From: Chryseobacterium sp. OSA05B
Lineage (GTDB): Bacteria > Bacteroidota > Bacteroidia > Flavobacteriales > Weeksellaceae
Reading direction: 5' to 3'
Length of the DNA stretch: 64,000 nt
NCBI RefSeq assembly: GCF_019970065.1
Contig: NZ_JAHXYH010000007.1
Span: forward strand, 1-64,000
The notes below the pieces were generated by a model. The model saw only the letters and a list, made by a program, of their open reading frames with translations, had not been told where the DNA came from and made no database searches. Below, in pieces: positions 53,810 through 61,127 of this stretch. Position 1 is the stretch's first letter, and each line of letters begins with the position of its first letter. The position numbers and the translations under genes are program-made.

Positions 53810-55234
53810 TTAGATCAGCGGGGAAAGCAGTCTGGCCATATGCTCAAAGAACACTTTTGATTTTGGCCTTTTTCTCCAGAATTCAAGGGAAATTTCTTCG
53901 CAGTCATTCATATCTTCATGAAAAAGATCCTGGAGTTTCCCATTTATTTTTTGATCAAAAACCAATGCATTTACCTCGAAATTCAGTTCCTGACTTCGCA
54001 CGTCCATATTCGCTGTACCTACCGATGAAAATTGATCATCGATGAGCATTGTTTTGGCGTGGATAAAACCTTTTTTGTAAAAGAAAATCCTCACATTATT
54101 CTCTAAAAGTTCTTCATAGTAAGAATAGGCCGCTGCGTTTACGATAACAGAATCACCTGATTTGGGAACCATCAGCCTTACATCAACGCCGGAAAGAGCA
54201 GCCTGTTTAATGGCATTCAGCACAGTCTCAACCGGGATAAAATAAGGGGTAACAATATAGATTCTTTTTTTAGCAGAAAGCACAGCAGAAGTTGTACTCA
54301 GCATTATGGAAGGCTTTGTATCCGGTCCGCTAGCTGCCGTCTGAATCAGTGAAGTTCCTTCTTCTCTCTTTTTTGTAAAATAAAGCTGGGAGATCTCAGG
54401 AATTTTTTCTGTTGCAAAAACCCAGTTGCTGAAAAACAAAAACTGAAAATAGAAAGCAGCCTCTCCCTTCATATACAGATGAACATCTCTCCAATACTGC
54501 TTGGGATTAGGGTTAATATATTTATCCGAAACATTAATTCCCCCCGTAAAAACTTCTGCCCCGTCTACGATAATGATCTTTCTGTGATCCCTGTAATTGA
54601 CGCGGTTCGCCAGAAGTCTGAACGTAATTTTATTTACAGGAGACACCTGTACTCCCCCTTCTTTCAATCTTTTCAGAAGCTTTTTTCCGATTTTTCCGCT
54701 GCCCATATCATCATACAGAAATCGGACAATCACGCCTTCTCCTGCCTTTCTGATCAGTAAATCGGCTAGCCTGTTCCCTATTCCGTCATTCTCGTAAATA
54801 TAATATTCCAAATGAATGTGATGAACCGCTTTTTCAAGAACCTCAAAAACTTTTTCAAATTTCCCTTCCCCATTGATCAGCACTTCCGCATAATTCCCCT
54901 GTGACAATGGAGAATGCCCGGCATTATAAAGGAAATTAACCGTCGTCAGAAACTGATCTATATCTTCTTTGTGGCTTTCCAGTGTTTTATGATGTGTTTC
55001 TCTGATATATTCACTTACAGCCTGATAAACCTGCTCATTCCGTTCTATTTTAAAAGTATAGAATCTATTTTTCCGGTAATTGACCCCAAAAACAAAGTAG
55101 ATAATAATTCCCACCACCGGAAGGAAAATAATCAGCATGAGATAGGCCAAAGTCTTGCTCGTATTCTTCGTATCCATAATAATTTTTCCAGCCAGAAAAA
55201 TAATCGCAGCAAGATAAAGAACTTCAAGCCCCAC
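53810..55234 (-). CDS. cls: Cardiolipin synthase
   Basis: This 474-residue phospholipase D-family enzyme has two N-terminal membrane segments (about 2-18 and 27-47). There are two HKD motifs, HRKIIIVDG with GGINVSDKY and HAKTMLIDD with GTANMDVRS. It joins two phosphatidylglycerols into cardiolipin at the inner membrane. The length and both HKDs are intact. It stops 3 bp from the convergent aminotransferase gene. Confidence 0.93.
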   Translation of the reverse strand: MGLEVLYLAAIIFLAGKIIMDTKNTSKTLAYLMLIIFLPVVGIIIYFVFGVNYRKNRFYTFKIERNEQVYQAVSEYIRETHHKTLESHKEDIDQFLTTVNFLYNAGHSPLSQGNYAEVLINGEGKFEKVFEVLEKAVHHIHLEYYIYENDGIGNRLADLLIRKAGEGVIVRFLYDDMGSGKIGKKLLKRLKEGGVQVSPVNKITFRLLANRVNYRDHRKIIIVDGAEVFTGGINVSDKYINPNPKQYWRDVHLYMKGEAAFYFQFLFFSNWVFATEKIPEISQLYFTKKREEGTSLIQTAASGPDTKPSIMLSTTSAVLSAKKRIYIVTPYFIPVETVLNAIKQAALSGVDVRLMVPKSGDSVIVNAAAYSYYEELLENNVRIFFYKKGFIHAKTMLIDDQFSSVGTANMDVRSQELNFEVNALVFDQKINGKLQDLFHEDMNDCEEISLEFWRKRPKSKVFFEHMARLLSPLI

Positions 55235-55344
55235 AAGGACGTAGGGAAACTAGTTGAAAAATTCTTTAATCATAGGAATGGAGTTTATTATTGCTATTAA
55301 AGGTAGGTAAATTTGTTAAAAATTTCTTTATCCTCTCAATCTGT

Positions 55345-55380
55345 GATAAAAAATAAAACCAGCCCTTTTCAGAACTGGTT
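55345..55380 (-). terminator. Terminator downstream of the SDR gene
   Basis: AACCAG (55357-55362) and CTGGTT (55375-55380) form a stem followed on the minus strand by a T-rich run. Confidence 0.65.
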
Positions 55381-55455
55381 CTACTCATATGATAAGATTT
55401 CTTCGTTGCTTCGCACCCCGGAATGATAGGAGCATGTGAATTGATCTGTTTTCCA

Positions 55456-56220
55456 CTATAAAAACATTCCACCAGAAGCCTCAATTCTCTGCCCTGTAAT
55501 CCAGCCTGCGTCTTCAGTACAAAGAAAAGCAACTACCCCTCCGATATCATCCGGAAGTCCGGCTCTTCCTAAGGCTGTAATATTGGAGATCATTGAATTT
55601 ACATTCTGATCGTCTCTCGTTCTTCCGCCTCCGAAATCTGTTTCAATCGCTCCCGGCGCGATGACATTGGCTTTGATTTTACGAGGGCCCAATTCTTTAG
55701 CCATGTATTTGGTCATCATCTCCACTCCTGCTTTCATGGAACCATAAACGGATGATCCCGGTAGCGCAAATCTGGCTAATCCTGATGAAATATTCACAAT
55801 TCCACCTCCATCATTGATGAAAGGAAGCATTTTCTGTGTCAGAAAGAAAACGCCTTTAAAATGGACATTGACGATATCATCCAGCTGCTCTTCCGTCGTT
55901 TCCGTGATCGGAGCATACAAAGCTGTTCCTGCATTGTTGATCAGGAAATCAATGTTTGAACTTCCGGTTTCGGTTTCCAGATGACCGGTGATATTTTTCA
56001 CAAACGCATCAAAGCTTTTCACATCTCTGGTATCCAGCTGGTAAGCGATGGCCTTTTGACCCAATGCTTTTATCTCATTCACCACAGCATCTGCCTCTTC
56101 CTTACTGTTTTTATACGTGATGATAACGTCCAATCCTTTTTGAGCGATCTTTAATGCTGCATTTTTTCCAAGTCCGCGGCTTCCCCCGGTGACTAATGCA
56201 ATTTTTGTTTTTGTATTCAT
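55456..56220 (-). CDS. Short-chain dehydrogenase/reductase
   Basis: This 254-residue classical SDR has TGGSRGLGKNAA at about 11-22, NNAG at about 92, active-site Ser in NISSGLA, and YGSMKAG (YxxxK). The C-terminus WITGQRIEASGGMFL is the usual SDR ending. The substrate is unknown. It follows the AraC regulator gene on the same strand, so it is its likely target. Confidence 0.9.
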   Translation of the reverse strand: MNTKTKIALVTGGSRGLGKNAALKIAQKGLDVIITYKNSKEEADAVVNEIKALGQKAIAYQLDTRDVKSFDAFVKNITGHLETETGSSNIDFLINNAGTALYAPITETTEEQLDDIVNVHFKGVFFLTQKMLPFINDGGGIVNISSGLARFALPGSSVYGSMKAGVEMMTKYMAKELGPRKIKANVIAPGAIETDFGGGRTRDDQNVNSMISNITALGRAGLPDDIGGVVAFLCTEDAGWITGQRIEASGGMFL

Positions 56221-56319
56221 CTTTTATATTATTTGTTCTTAATATTTAATGATACAAAGTTGGAAAATTTTGCAGAATATGGGGTTGCCTGAATCAATCT
56301 TAAATTTGCAAAATTCAAA

Positions 56320-57258
56320 TCATGAGCGAAATTCCATCGGTGTGAAAGATGTTTTTCTTTTAAAAAAGTTGGAAAAGTGGGCAATCTCCTCAAAACCCAA
56401 TGCATAAGAAATCTCAGAAACATTCCATTTAGTCTGTCTTAAAAGGATTTTAGCTTCCTGTACCATTCGGTCTGCGATTAATTCAGTCGTGGTTTTTCCC
56501 GTGCTTTCCTTTAATTTTTTATTTAAATAATTGACATGCACGGCAAGACGGTCTGCATAGTCTTTGGCTGTTTTCAGCTGCAGCCTCTGTTCTGAAGATT
56601 CGATGGGAAACTGCCTTTCCAACAGTTCTATGAATAGTGAAACTACCCGTAATGAAGCATCATTGGCAGCCGATAATTTCGCGGCAGGCTGCAGCTTCTG
56701 TCCATAATGGATGAGCTCCAGGACATAATTTCTGATCAGATCATATTTGAATACATAATCTGAGTCTATTTCTCTTTTTATTTTCGTAAAAAGCACTTCT
56801 ATTTCATCTGCCAGCTCATCATCAATTTCAAATAACGGAACATTTCCGGGTTGAAATATCGGCAGTTCTTCCAGTGAAAACCGTGATTGTGCCTTAATGA
56901 AAAAGTCTTCGGTAAATACACAGAAACTTCCTGACTGATCAGGATCTTCAGGAACCCAGTGATAGGGAACTTTCGGAGTGGCAAACAGCAAAGCGTTTTT
57001 CTTTATTGCGATGATCTTATCAGCATATTCTGCCCTGTTCCGGCCTCTGATAAGGCTGATTTTATAATACTTCCGTCTGTTGTACGGCATTTCCGAAGTC
57101 ATTTTTACCCTTTCTATCGTCTGCCTGATATCGAAAACATTAAAGTGTCCGATATCTTTATGAAGTCCCTTTGGAAAAATACTTTCAAGGTCTTTTCCCA
57201 GCTTGGCGGTCATTTCTCTGTAAAAATCTTCAAGGGATGCATGAGCGATCTTATCCAT
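56320..57258 (-). CDS. AraC family transcriptional regulator
   Basis: This 312-residue soluble regulator has an N-terminal cupin-like sensing domain (about 25-150) and a C-terminal AraC HTH pair (LAVHVNYLNKKLKESTGKTTTELI, then VSEISYALGFEEIAHFSNFFKRKTSFTPMEF). It probably controls the SDR gene about 100 bp downstream. It is divergent from the peptide cluster beginning at 57391, so control of the peptides is possible but unproven. Confidence 0.9.
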   Translation of the reverse strand: MDKIAHASLEDFYREMTAKLGKDLESIFPKGLHKDIGHFNVFDIRQTIERVKMTSEMPYNRRKYYKISLIRGRNRAEYADKIIAIKKNALLFATPKVPYHWVPEDPDQSGSFCVFTEDFFIKAQSRFSLEELPIFQPGNVPLFEIDDELADEIEVLFTKIKREIDSDYVFKYDLIRNYVLELIHYGQKLQPAAKLSAANDASLRVVSLFIELLERQFPIESSEQRLQLKTAKDYADRLAVHVNYLNKKLKESTGKTTTELIADRMVQEAKILLRQTKWNVSEISYALGFEEIAHFSNFFKRKTSFTPMEFRS

Positions 57259-57390
57259 AACTAACGATTTGTAAAATTCAAATATACAAAGTTGCTGTTA
57301 TATGAAAATCAAATACAACTGAAATTTTAAAATGCCATTCAATTCATATTTTTTATACCTTGGCTTAACCAAACAACAACCTATACTATT

Positions 57391-57552
57391 ATGAAAAATC
57401 AAAACTTAGAAAAAGGAAAAAAATTAAACAAAAAAGAATTACGAAGCATTACCGGCGGATTGATGATCTGTCGTGATCCAAAAACCAATCAGTGCCGGAT
57501 TTTTTCACAAGGTTGTGCAGATCCGCAATGCAGGCCCGACCCATTGGATTAA
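57391..57552 (+). CDS. Double-glycine-leader Cys-rich peptide 1 (4-Cys type)
   Basis: This 53-residue product has the leader MKNQNLEKGKKLNKKELRSI ending TGG, cut predicted after Gly22. The roughly 31-residue core has four Cys in the pattern C-x7-C-x6-C-x4-C, with Asp-Pro after the first Cys and CRP near the end. It resembles the small bacteriocin-like proteins of Chryseobacterium relatives. It is a single-gene unit with its own terminator. Function as bacteriocin, signal or surface peptide is inferred only. Confidence 0.8.
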   Translation: MKNQNLEKGKKLNKKELRSITGGLMICRDPKTNQCRIFSQGCADPQCRPDPLD

Positions 57553-57567
57553 CCGATGAAACAAAAT

Positions 57568-57594
57568 ACCATTCCCATAGGAGTGGTTTTTTTA
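57568..57594 (+). terminator. Terminator after peptide 1
   Basis: ACCATTCC pairs with GGAGTGGT around a CATA loop, followed by seven T. Confidence 0.88.
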
Positions 57595-57699
57595 TGAATA
57601 TCACAGGGTAATCAGCCATACACCTATACAAAGACATAGTTTTTGTTTTTTATTTGAATATTTATCATAACGCCGTGATATAATATCAATTATTTTCTT

Positions 57700-57707
57700 T
57701 ATTTTAG
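57700..57707 (+). promoter_or_regulatory. Promoter-like octamer (TATTTTAG) before peptide 2
   Basis: It lies 37 bp before the ATG. The following leader ends in the same CTAACACACTAAAAATC-type stretch as the leader of peptide 3. Confidence 0.5.
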
Positions 57708-57736
57708 TTAAAGCTAACACACTAAAAATCAAAACA

Positions 57737-57901
57737 ATGAAAAATCAAGACTTACCGAAAGGAAAAAAACTGAACAAAAAGCAATTAAGAAGCATCACAG
57801 GAGGATTAATGGACTGTATTGATCCCATGACCGGAGGATGTAGAAAAATCTCAATCGGCTGCGCACAATTACAATGCAGACCTATCATAGATCCTTTATA
57901 A
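57737..57901 (+). CDS. Double-glycine-leader Cys-rich peptide 2 (4-Cys type)
   Basis: This 54-residue product has a leader ending KKLNKKQLRSITGG and a core with the same C-x7-C-x6-C-x4-C pattern as peptides 1 and 5. The core is moderately conserved (DP after the first Cys, CRKIS, GCAQ). It is a single-gene unit between two terminators, with its own promoter-like element. Confidence 0.8.
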   Translation: MKNQDLPKGKKLNKKQLRSITGGLMDCIDPMTGGCRKISIGCAQLQCRPIIDPL

Positions 57902-57913
57902 AGAATCAAAAAA

Positions 57914-57940
57914 GCCGTTCACTCCTGAGCGGTTTTTTTA
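57914..57940 (+). terminator. Terminator after peptide 2
   Basis: CCGTTCA pairs with TGAGCGG (one wobble) around CTCC, followed by seven T. Confidence 0.88.
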
Positions 57941-58007
57941 TTTCGGTCATCAAATACAATTTTTGAATATTTTTTCTTCGACAAGTGAAATATATTAATA
58001 TTTTTCA

Positions 58008-58015
58008 TATCTTAG
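58008..58015 (+). promoter_or_regulatory. Promoter-like octamer (TATCTTAG) before peptide 3
   Basis: It lies 38 bp before the ATG. Position and downstream leader closely match those of peptide 2, suggesting duplicated promoters. Confidence 0.5.
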
Positions 58016-58045
58016 TTTTCAACTAACACACTAAAAATCAAAACA

Positions 58046-58237
58046 ATGAAAAACCTATTTTTAACAAGTGGGAAAAAACTAAGCAAAAAACAATTAAAAA
58101 CGATCGCAGGAGGCCTACTGAACTGCATGCAACCGGTTCTTTGCCCGAATCAGCCATGCGAACCTTCTTCAGATCCTTATGGATGTACCATCATTTCTAA
58201 GGTTTGTGCACAAAAAGAATGCAGACCGCAGCTTTAA
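58046..58237 (+). CDS. Double-glycine-leader Cys-rich peptide 3 (6-Cys type)
   Basis: This 63-residue product has a leader ending KKLSKKQLKTIAGG (cut after Gly23). Its core has six Cys in the pattern C-x5-C-x4-C-x8-C-x6-C-x4-C. The last three Cys align with the last three of the 4-Cys peptides, and the extra N-terminal pair is new. It is the first gene of a three-gene unit with no terminators between genes. Confidence 0.8.
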   Translation: MKNLFLTSGKKLSKKQLKTIAGGLLNCMQPVLCPNQPCEPSSDPYGCTIISKVCAQKECRPQL

Positions 58238-58274
58238 GTTTAAAATTAATCAAGAATTAATTCAATTGAAAGCT

Positions 58275-58490
58275 ATGAAAAATCTAATTTTAAACAGCGG
58301 AAAAAAGCTAAGTAAAAAAGAGCTTAAAACTATTTCCGGAGGTATGATCAATTGTATGGAACCTATTGTTTGTACAGAGTTTCCATGTGAACCTATTCCA
58401 CCGGATGATCCAAGAGCATGTACAAAAATCTCTGTAGGCTGTGCACAAAAAATATGCAGACCACAACCGGAACCTGTATTTGAACCATAA
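58275..58490 (+). CDS. Double-glycine-leader Cys-rich peptide 4 (6-Cys type)
   Basis: The start at 58275 gives 71 residues with the leader MKNLILNSGKKLSKKELKTI ending SGG. The frame is open further up, but that part is only the end of peptide 3 in another frame. The core has six Cys spaced nearly as in peptide 3, with an acidic, Pro-rich tail. It starts 37 bp after peptide 3. Confidence 0.8.
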   Translation: MKNLILNSGKKLSKKELKTISGGMINCMEPIVCTEFPCEPIPPDDPRACTKISVGCAQKICRPQPEPVFEP

Positions 58491-58538
58491 TCTTTATTAT
58501 CCCGTTTACAAAAAACTAATTAAAATAAATCAAAGACT

Positions 58539-58718
58539 ATGAAAAATCAAAATTTAAGCAACGGAAAAAAACTCAACAAAAGAGAACTAAGAACAATCGT
58601 TGGTGGAAAAGAAATGTGTATTGATCCTGCTACAGGAGAATGCAGAAAATACGGAAGAGGATGTGCTGAACAGCAGTGCCAGCTGATCATCATAGATCCT
58701 ATCGAGCGAATGTTCTAA
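58539..58718 (+). CDS. Double-glycine-leader Cys-rich peptide 5 (4-Cys type)
   Basis: This 59-residue product has a leader ending KKLNKRELRTIVGG and a core with C-x7-C-x6-C-x4-C, then a hydrophobic tail IIIDPIERMF unlike the others. It starts 48 bp after peptide 4 and ends the three-gene unit. Confidence 0.8.
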   Translation: MKNQNLSNGKKLNKRELRTIVGGKEMCIDPATGECRKYGRGCAEQQCQLIIIDPIERMF

Positions 58719-58739
58719 GGTCAAGAAATATTTTTAAAG

Positions 58740-58767
58740 AACCACTCTCCTGCAGGGTGGTTTTTTA
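58740..58767 (+). terminator. Terminator of the peptide operon
   Basis: AACCAC pairs with GTGGTT around an inner CCTGCAGG palindrome, followed by six T. Confidence 0.85.
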
Positions 58768-58771
58768 TGCA

Positions 58772-58805
58772 AAAAACGCTCCCCATATTTCGTGGAAGCG
58801 TTTTT
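58772..58805 (-). terminator. Terminator of ychF
   Basis: AAAAACGCT pairs with AGCGTTTTT. On the minus strand it ends in a T-run just after the ychF stop. Confidence 0.85.
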
Positions 58806-58831
58806 CATTTATAACTAACTTTAATATATTC

Positions 58832-59923
58832 TTATACGTTGAATCTGAAGTGCATGATGTCACCATCCTGTACAATGTATTCTTTACCTTCTACAGAAAG
58901 TTTTCCCGCTTCTTTAATTTTCACCTCAGAACCGTACGTTAAATAATCATTGTACTTGATTACTTCTGCACGGATGAATCCTTTTTCAAAGTCTGTGTGG
59001 ATCACTCCGGCAGCCTGTGGAGCTGTCCATCCCTGACCAATTGTCCAGGCTCTTACTTCTTTTACACCCGCTGTAAAATACGTCTGAAGCTTTAACAGAT
59101 CGTAAGCTTTTCTGATCAAACGGTTTACTCCTGGCTCTTCAAGACCTAATTCTTCAAGGAAAATCTCTCTTTCTTCAAATGTTTCAAGCTCATTGATATC
59201 TGCCTCGATCTGTGCTGCCAAAACAACAACTTCTGCTCCTTCATTCTTAGCCATCGTTTCGATTTTCTCTATCCATTCGTTTCCGTTTTTGATCGAGTTT
59301 TCGTCTACGTTGCACACATATAATACCGGCTTTTTCGTTAAAAGCTGAATATCATCAATGATAGGCTGCGTTAAATCATTAACAGGAAATTCTCTTGCAT
59401 TCTTTCCATCTTCAATGAACTTTTCTAAGTTTTGAAGGGTTTCATATACAAGGATATCGTCTTTCTTTCCAGACTTGATGAATTTTTTAGCTTTGTCAAC
59501 TGCTTTTCCTACTGTTTCAAGGTCTTTCAGCTGTAACTCGATGTCGATAATTTCCTTATCTCTCATCGGATCTACAGAACCTTCAACGTGGATGATGTTA
59601 CCGTTGTCAAAACATCTTAAAACGTGGATAATGGCTTCACACTCGCGGATATTCGCCAGAAACTGGTTTCCCAATCCTTCTCCTTTGCTAGCCCCTTTTA
59701 CAAGACCTGCAATGTCAACGATTTCAACTACCGCAGGAAGTACTCTCTCCGGATTAACTAATTTCTCAAGCTCGAATAATCTCTGATCCGGTACCGATAC
59801 CGTTCCTAAGTTCGGTTCTATGGTACAGAAAGGATAGTTCGCAGACTGTGCTTTAGCATTGCTTAAGCAGTTAAAAAGAGTTGATTTACCTACATTCGGA
59901 AGGCCTACAATTCCACATTTCAT
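58832..59923 (-). CDS. ychF: Redox-regulated ATPase YchF (Obg family)
   Basis: This 363-residue P-loop protein has G1 GLPNVGKST at about 7-15 and G3 DIAGLVKGAS. In place of the GTPase NKxD it has NVDE in YVCNVDEN, the YchF hallmark that gives ATP preference. The coiled-coil and C-terminal TGS domain (AGVIHTDFEKGFIRAEVI) are intact. It binds ribosomes and negatively affects oxidative stress responses in E. coli. Confidence 0.95.
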   Translation of the reverse strand: MKCGIVGLPNVGKSTLFNCLSNAKAQSANYPFCTIEPNLGTVSVPDQRLFELEKLVNPERVLPAVVEIVDIAGLVKGASKGEGLGNQFLANIRECEAIIHVLRCFDNGNIIHVEGSVDPMRDKEIIDIELQLKDLETVGKAVDKAKKFIKSGKKDDILVYETLQNLEKFIEDGKNAREFPVNDLTQPIIDDIQLLTKKPVLYVCNVDENSIKNGNEWIEKIETMAKNEGAEVVVLAAQIEADINELETFEEREIFLEELGLEEPGVNRLIRKAYDLLKLQTYFTAGVKEVRAWTIGQGWTAPQAAGVIHTDFEKGFIRAEVIKYNDYLTYGSEVKIKEAGKLSVEGKEYIVQDGDIMHFRFNV

Positions 59924-60065
59924 ATTGTAAAATTCAAAGTTTAATGTTCAATGATACGATTTCAGTTCAAGGTTCTGGTCTTATACCTAAGGTTTCCCCT
60001 TATCAACTTTGGACCATTGAACTTTCAGCCTGCAAAGGTAGTGAATTTATGGGGAGATTCATAAT

Positions 60066-60099
60066 AAAAAAATCTGCCAGTAATTCTGACAGATTTTTA
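60066..60099 (-). terminator. Terminator of the ferritin gene
   Basis: AAAAATCTG/CAGATTTTT arms with an inner CAG/CTG pair and a T-run on the minus strand. Confidence 0.8.
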
Positions 60100-60124
60100 A
60101 TAATTTTAGTTCACCCATTGGTTT

Positions 60125-60676
60125 TTATGGATTCTCACCGGTCGCTTCCTGAGCCAGAGGAACGTCATTCGGTGCATTCTGTAATGTTTTATCTAAAGTA
60201 AATAACGATTCATCCGTAGCTCTGTCTCCCCCTGCAATTCTCAATTTATCAATCAGGTTGGCCGCCAGCGTTTCTTCTTCGATCTGTTCCTGAACAAACC
60301 ACTGCATGAAATTCCAGGTTGCCCAGTCTTTTTCTTCTAACGCCATATCTACAATTTTATAAATCGCAGTGGTATTATCTACTTCATGCTTAAAGACGCC
60401 ATCGAAACAGGCCGTTAAAGAATCCGGATCAGCCGGAGGAGCCGGAATGGTATCTACTTTCGGTTTTCCGCCTCTGTTCAGTACATATTCCATGAATTTG
60501 ATGGAATGGTTTCTTTCTTCCTGCGAATGTCTGTAAAGGAAGTTGGCAATTCCTCCATATCCTTTGTCATCTGCCCATATTCCATAAGATAGAAAAACAT
60601 GTGACGCGTGAATCTCTTTGTTCATCTGATCACTCAATGCTTTTTCAATAGTCGCTGAAAGTCTGTTGGTATTCAT
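60125..60676 (-). CDS. ftnA: Non-haem ferritin
   Basis: This 183-residue four-helix protein carries ferroxidase-type ligands in NKEIHASHVFLSYGIWAD, HSQEERNHSIKFMEY (ExxH) and FVQEQIEEETLAANLI. The cytoplasmic 24-mer stores iron as ferric mineral. It is monocistronic. The C-terminal tail (PLAQEATGENP) is slightly longer than in E. coli FtnA. Confidence 0.9.
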   Translation of the reverse strand: MNTNRLSATIEKALSDQMNKEIHASHVFLSYGIWADDKGYGGIANFLYRHSQEERNHSIKFMEYVLNRGGKPKVDTIPAPPADPDSLTACFDGVFKHEVDNTTAIYKIVDMALEEKDWATWNFMQWFVQEQIEEETLAANLIDKLRIAGGDRATDESLFTLDKTLQNAPNDVPLAQEATGENP

Positions 60677-61127
60677 AATGCTATATTTTTGTGATTATGG
60701 AAATAATAATGCAAAAATGGTTCCGCCCGTGTTTCTTTTTTCTCCCAATAAATTTTAGACTGTTTTTAATCTGTTGATTTATATGCGATTAGATGTTTAA
60801 TTTATAGTTATTCTAAAATAAATTGATCTCATTTCTTGAATGGGATTTGTATTTTTTTGATAAGCGCAAGTACGCAAATTATTTTCTGATTCGACTGTTT
60901 TAATACACTAATACTTTATCTCCATGAAAATTTTATATTGCCAGATGAATGTTTTATTCAAAGAAAAAACCAGTCCATTGTTTGAACTGGTTTAATTGTT
61001 TTTTTATTATACGTAAACGGTTTTTATTCGTTTTTTCCAGGCTGTTAAATCTAATTGACAATCGCGGACAATCACAAGGCGAATACTAACTTCCAGCCTC
61101 CTTCTTCCCTCTTCCAGCCTTTTAAAA
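60677..61127. other. Intergenic stretch with one terminator hairpin
   Basis: About 450 bp without a convincing ORF. Apart from the hairpin at 60967-60993 and the presumed ferritin promoter I see nothing distinctive. Confidence 0.5.
60960..60993 (-). terminator. Terminator about 135 bp after the glycoside hydrolase gene
   Basis: AAACCAGT (60967-60974) and ACTGGTTT (60986-60993) form an 8-bp stem, followed on the minus strand by a T-run. Confidence 0.7.

Noticed and set aside
55266-55532. Minus-strand 88-codon frame after the SDR gene
   Set aside because: It overlaps the SDR 3' end and its terminator in another frame, and the translation has no protein-like pattern.
57391-58718. Lasso- or lanthipeptide cluster
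   Set aside because: No cyclase, dehydratase, B-protein or radical-SAM gene is nearby, and the cores lack the typical Ser/Thr-Cys patterns.
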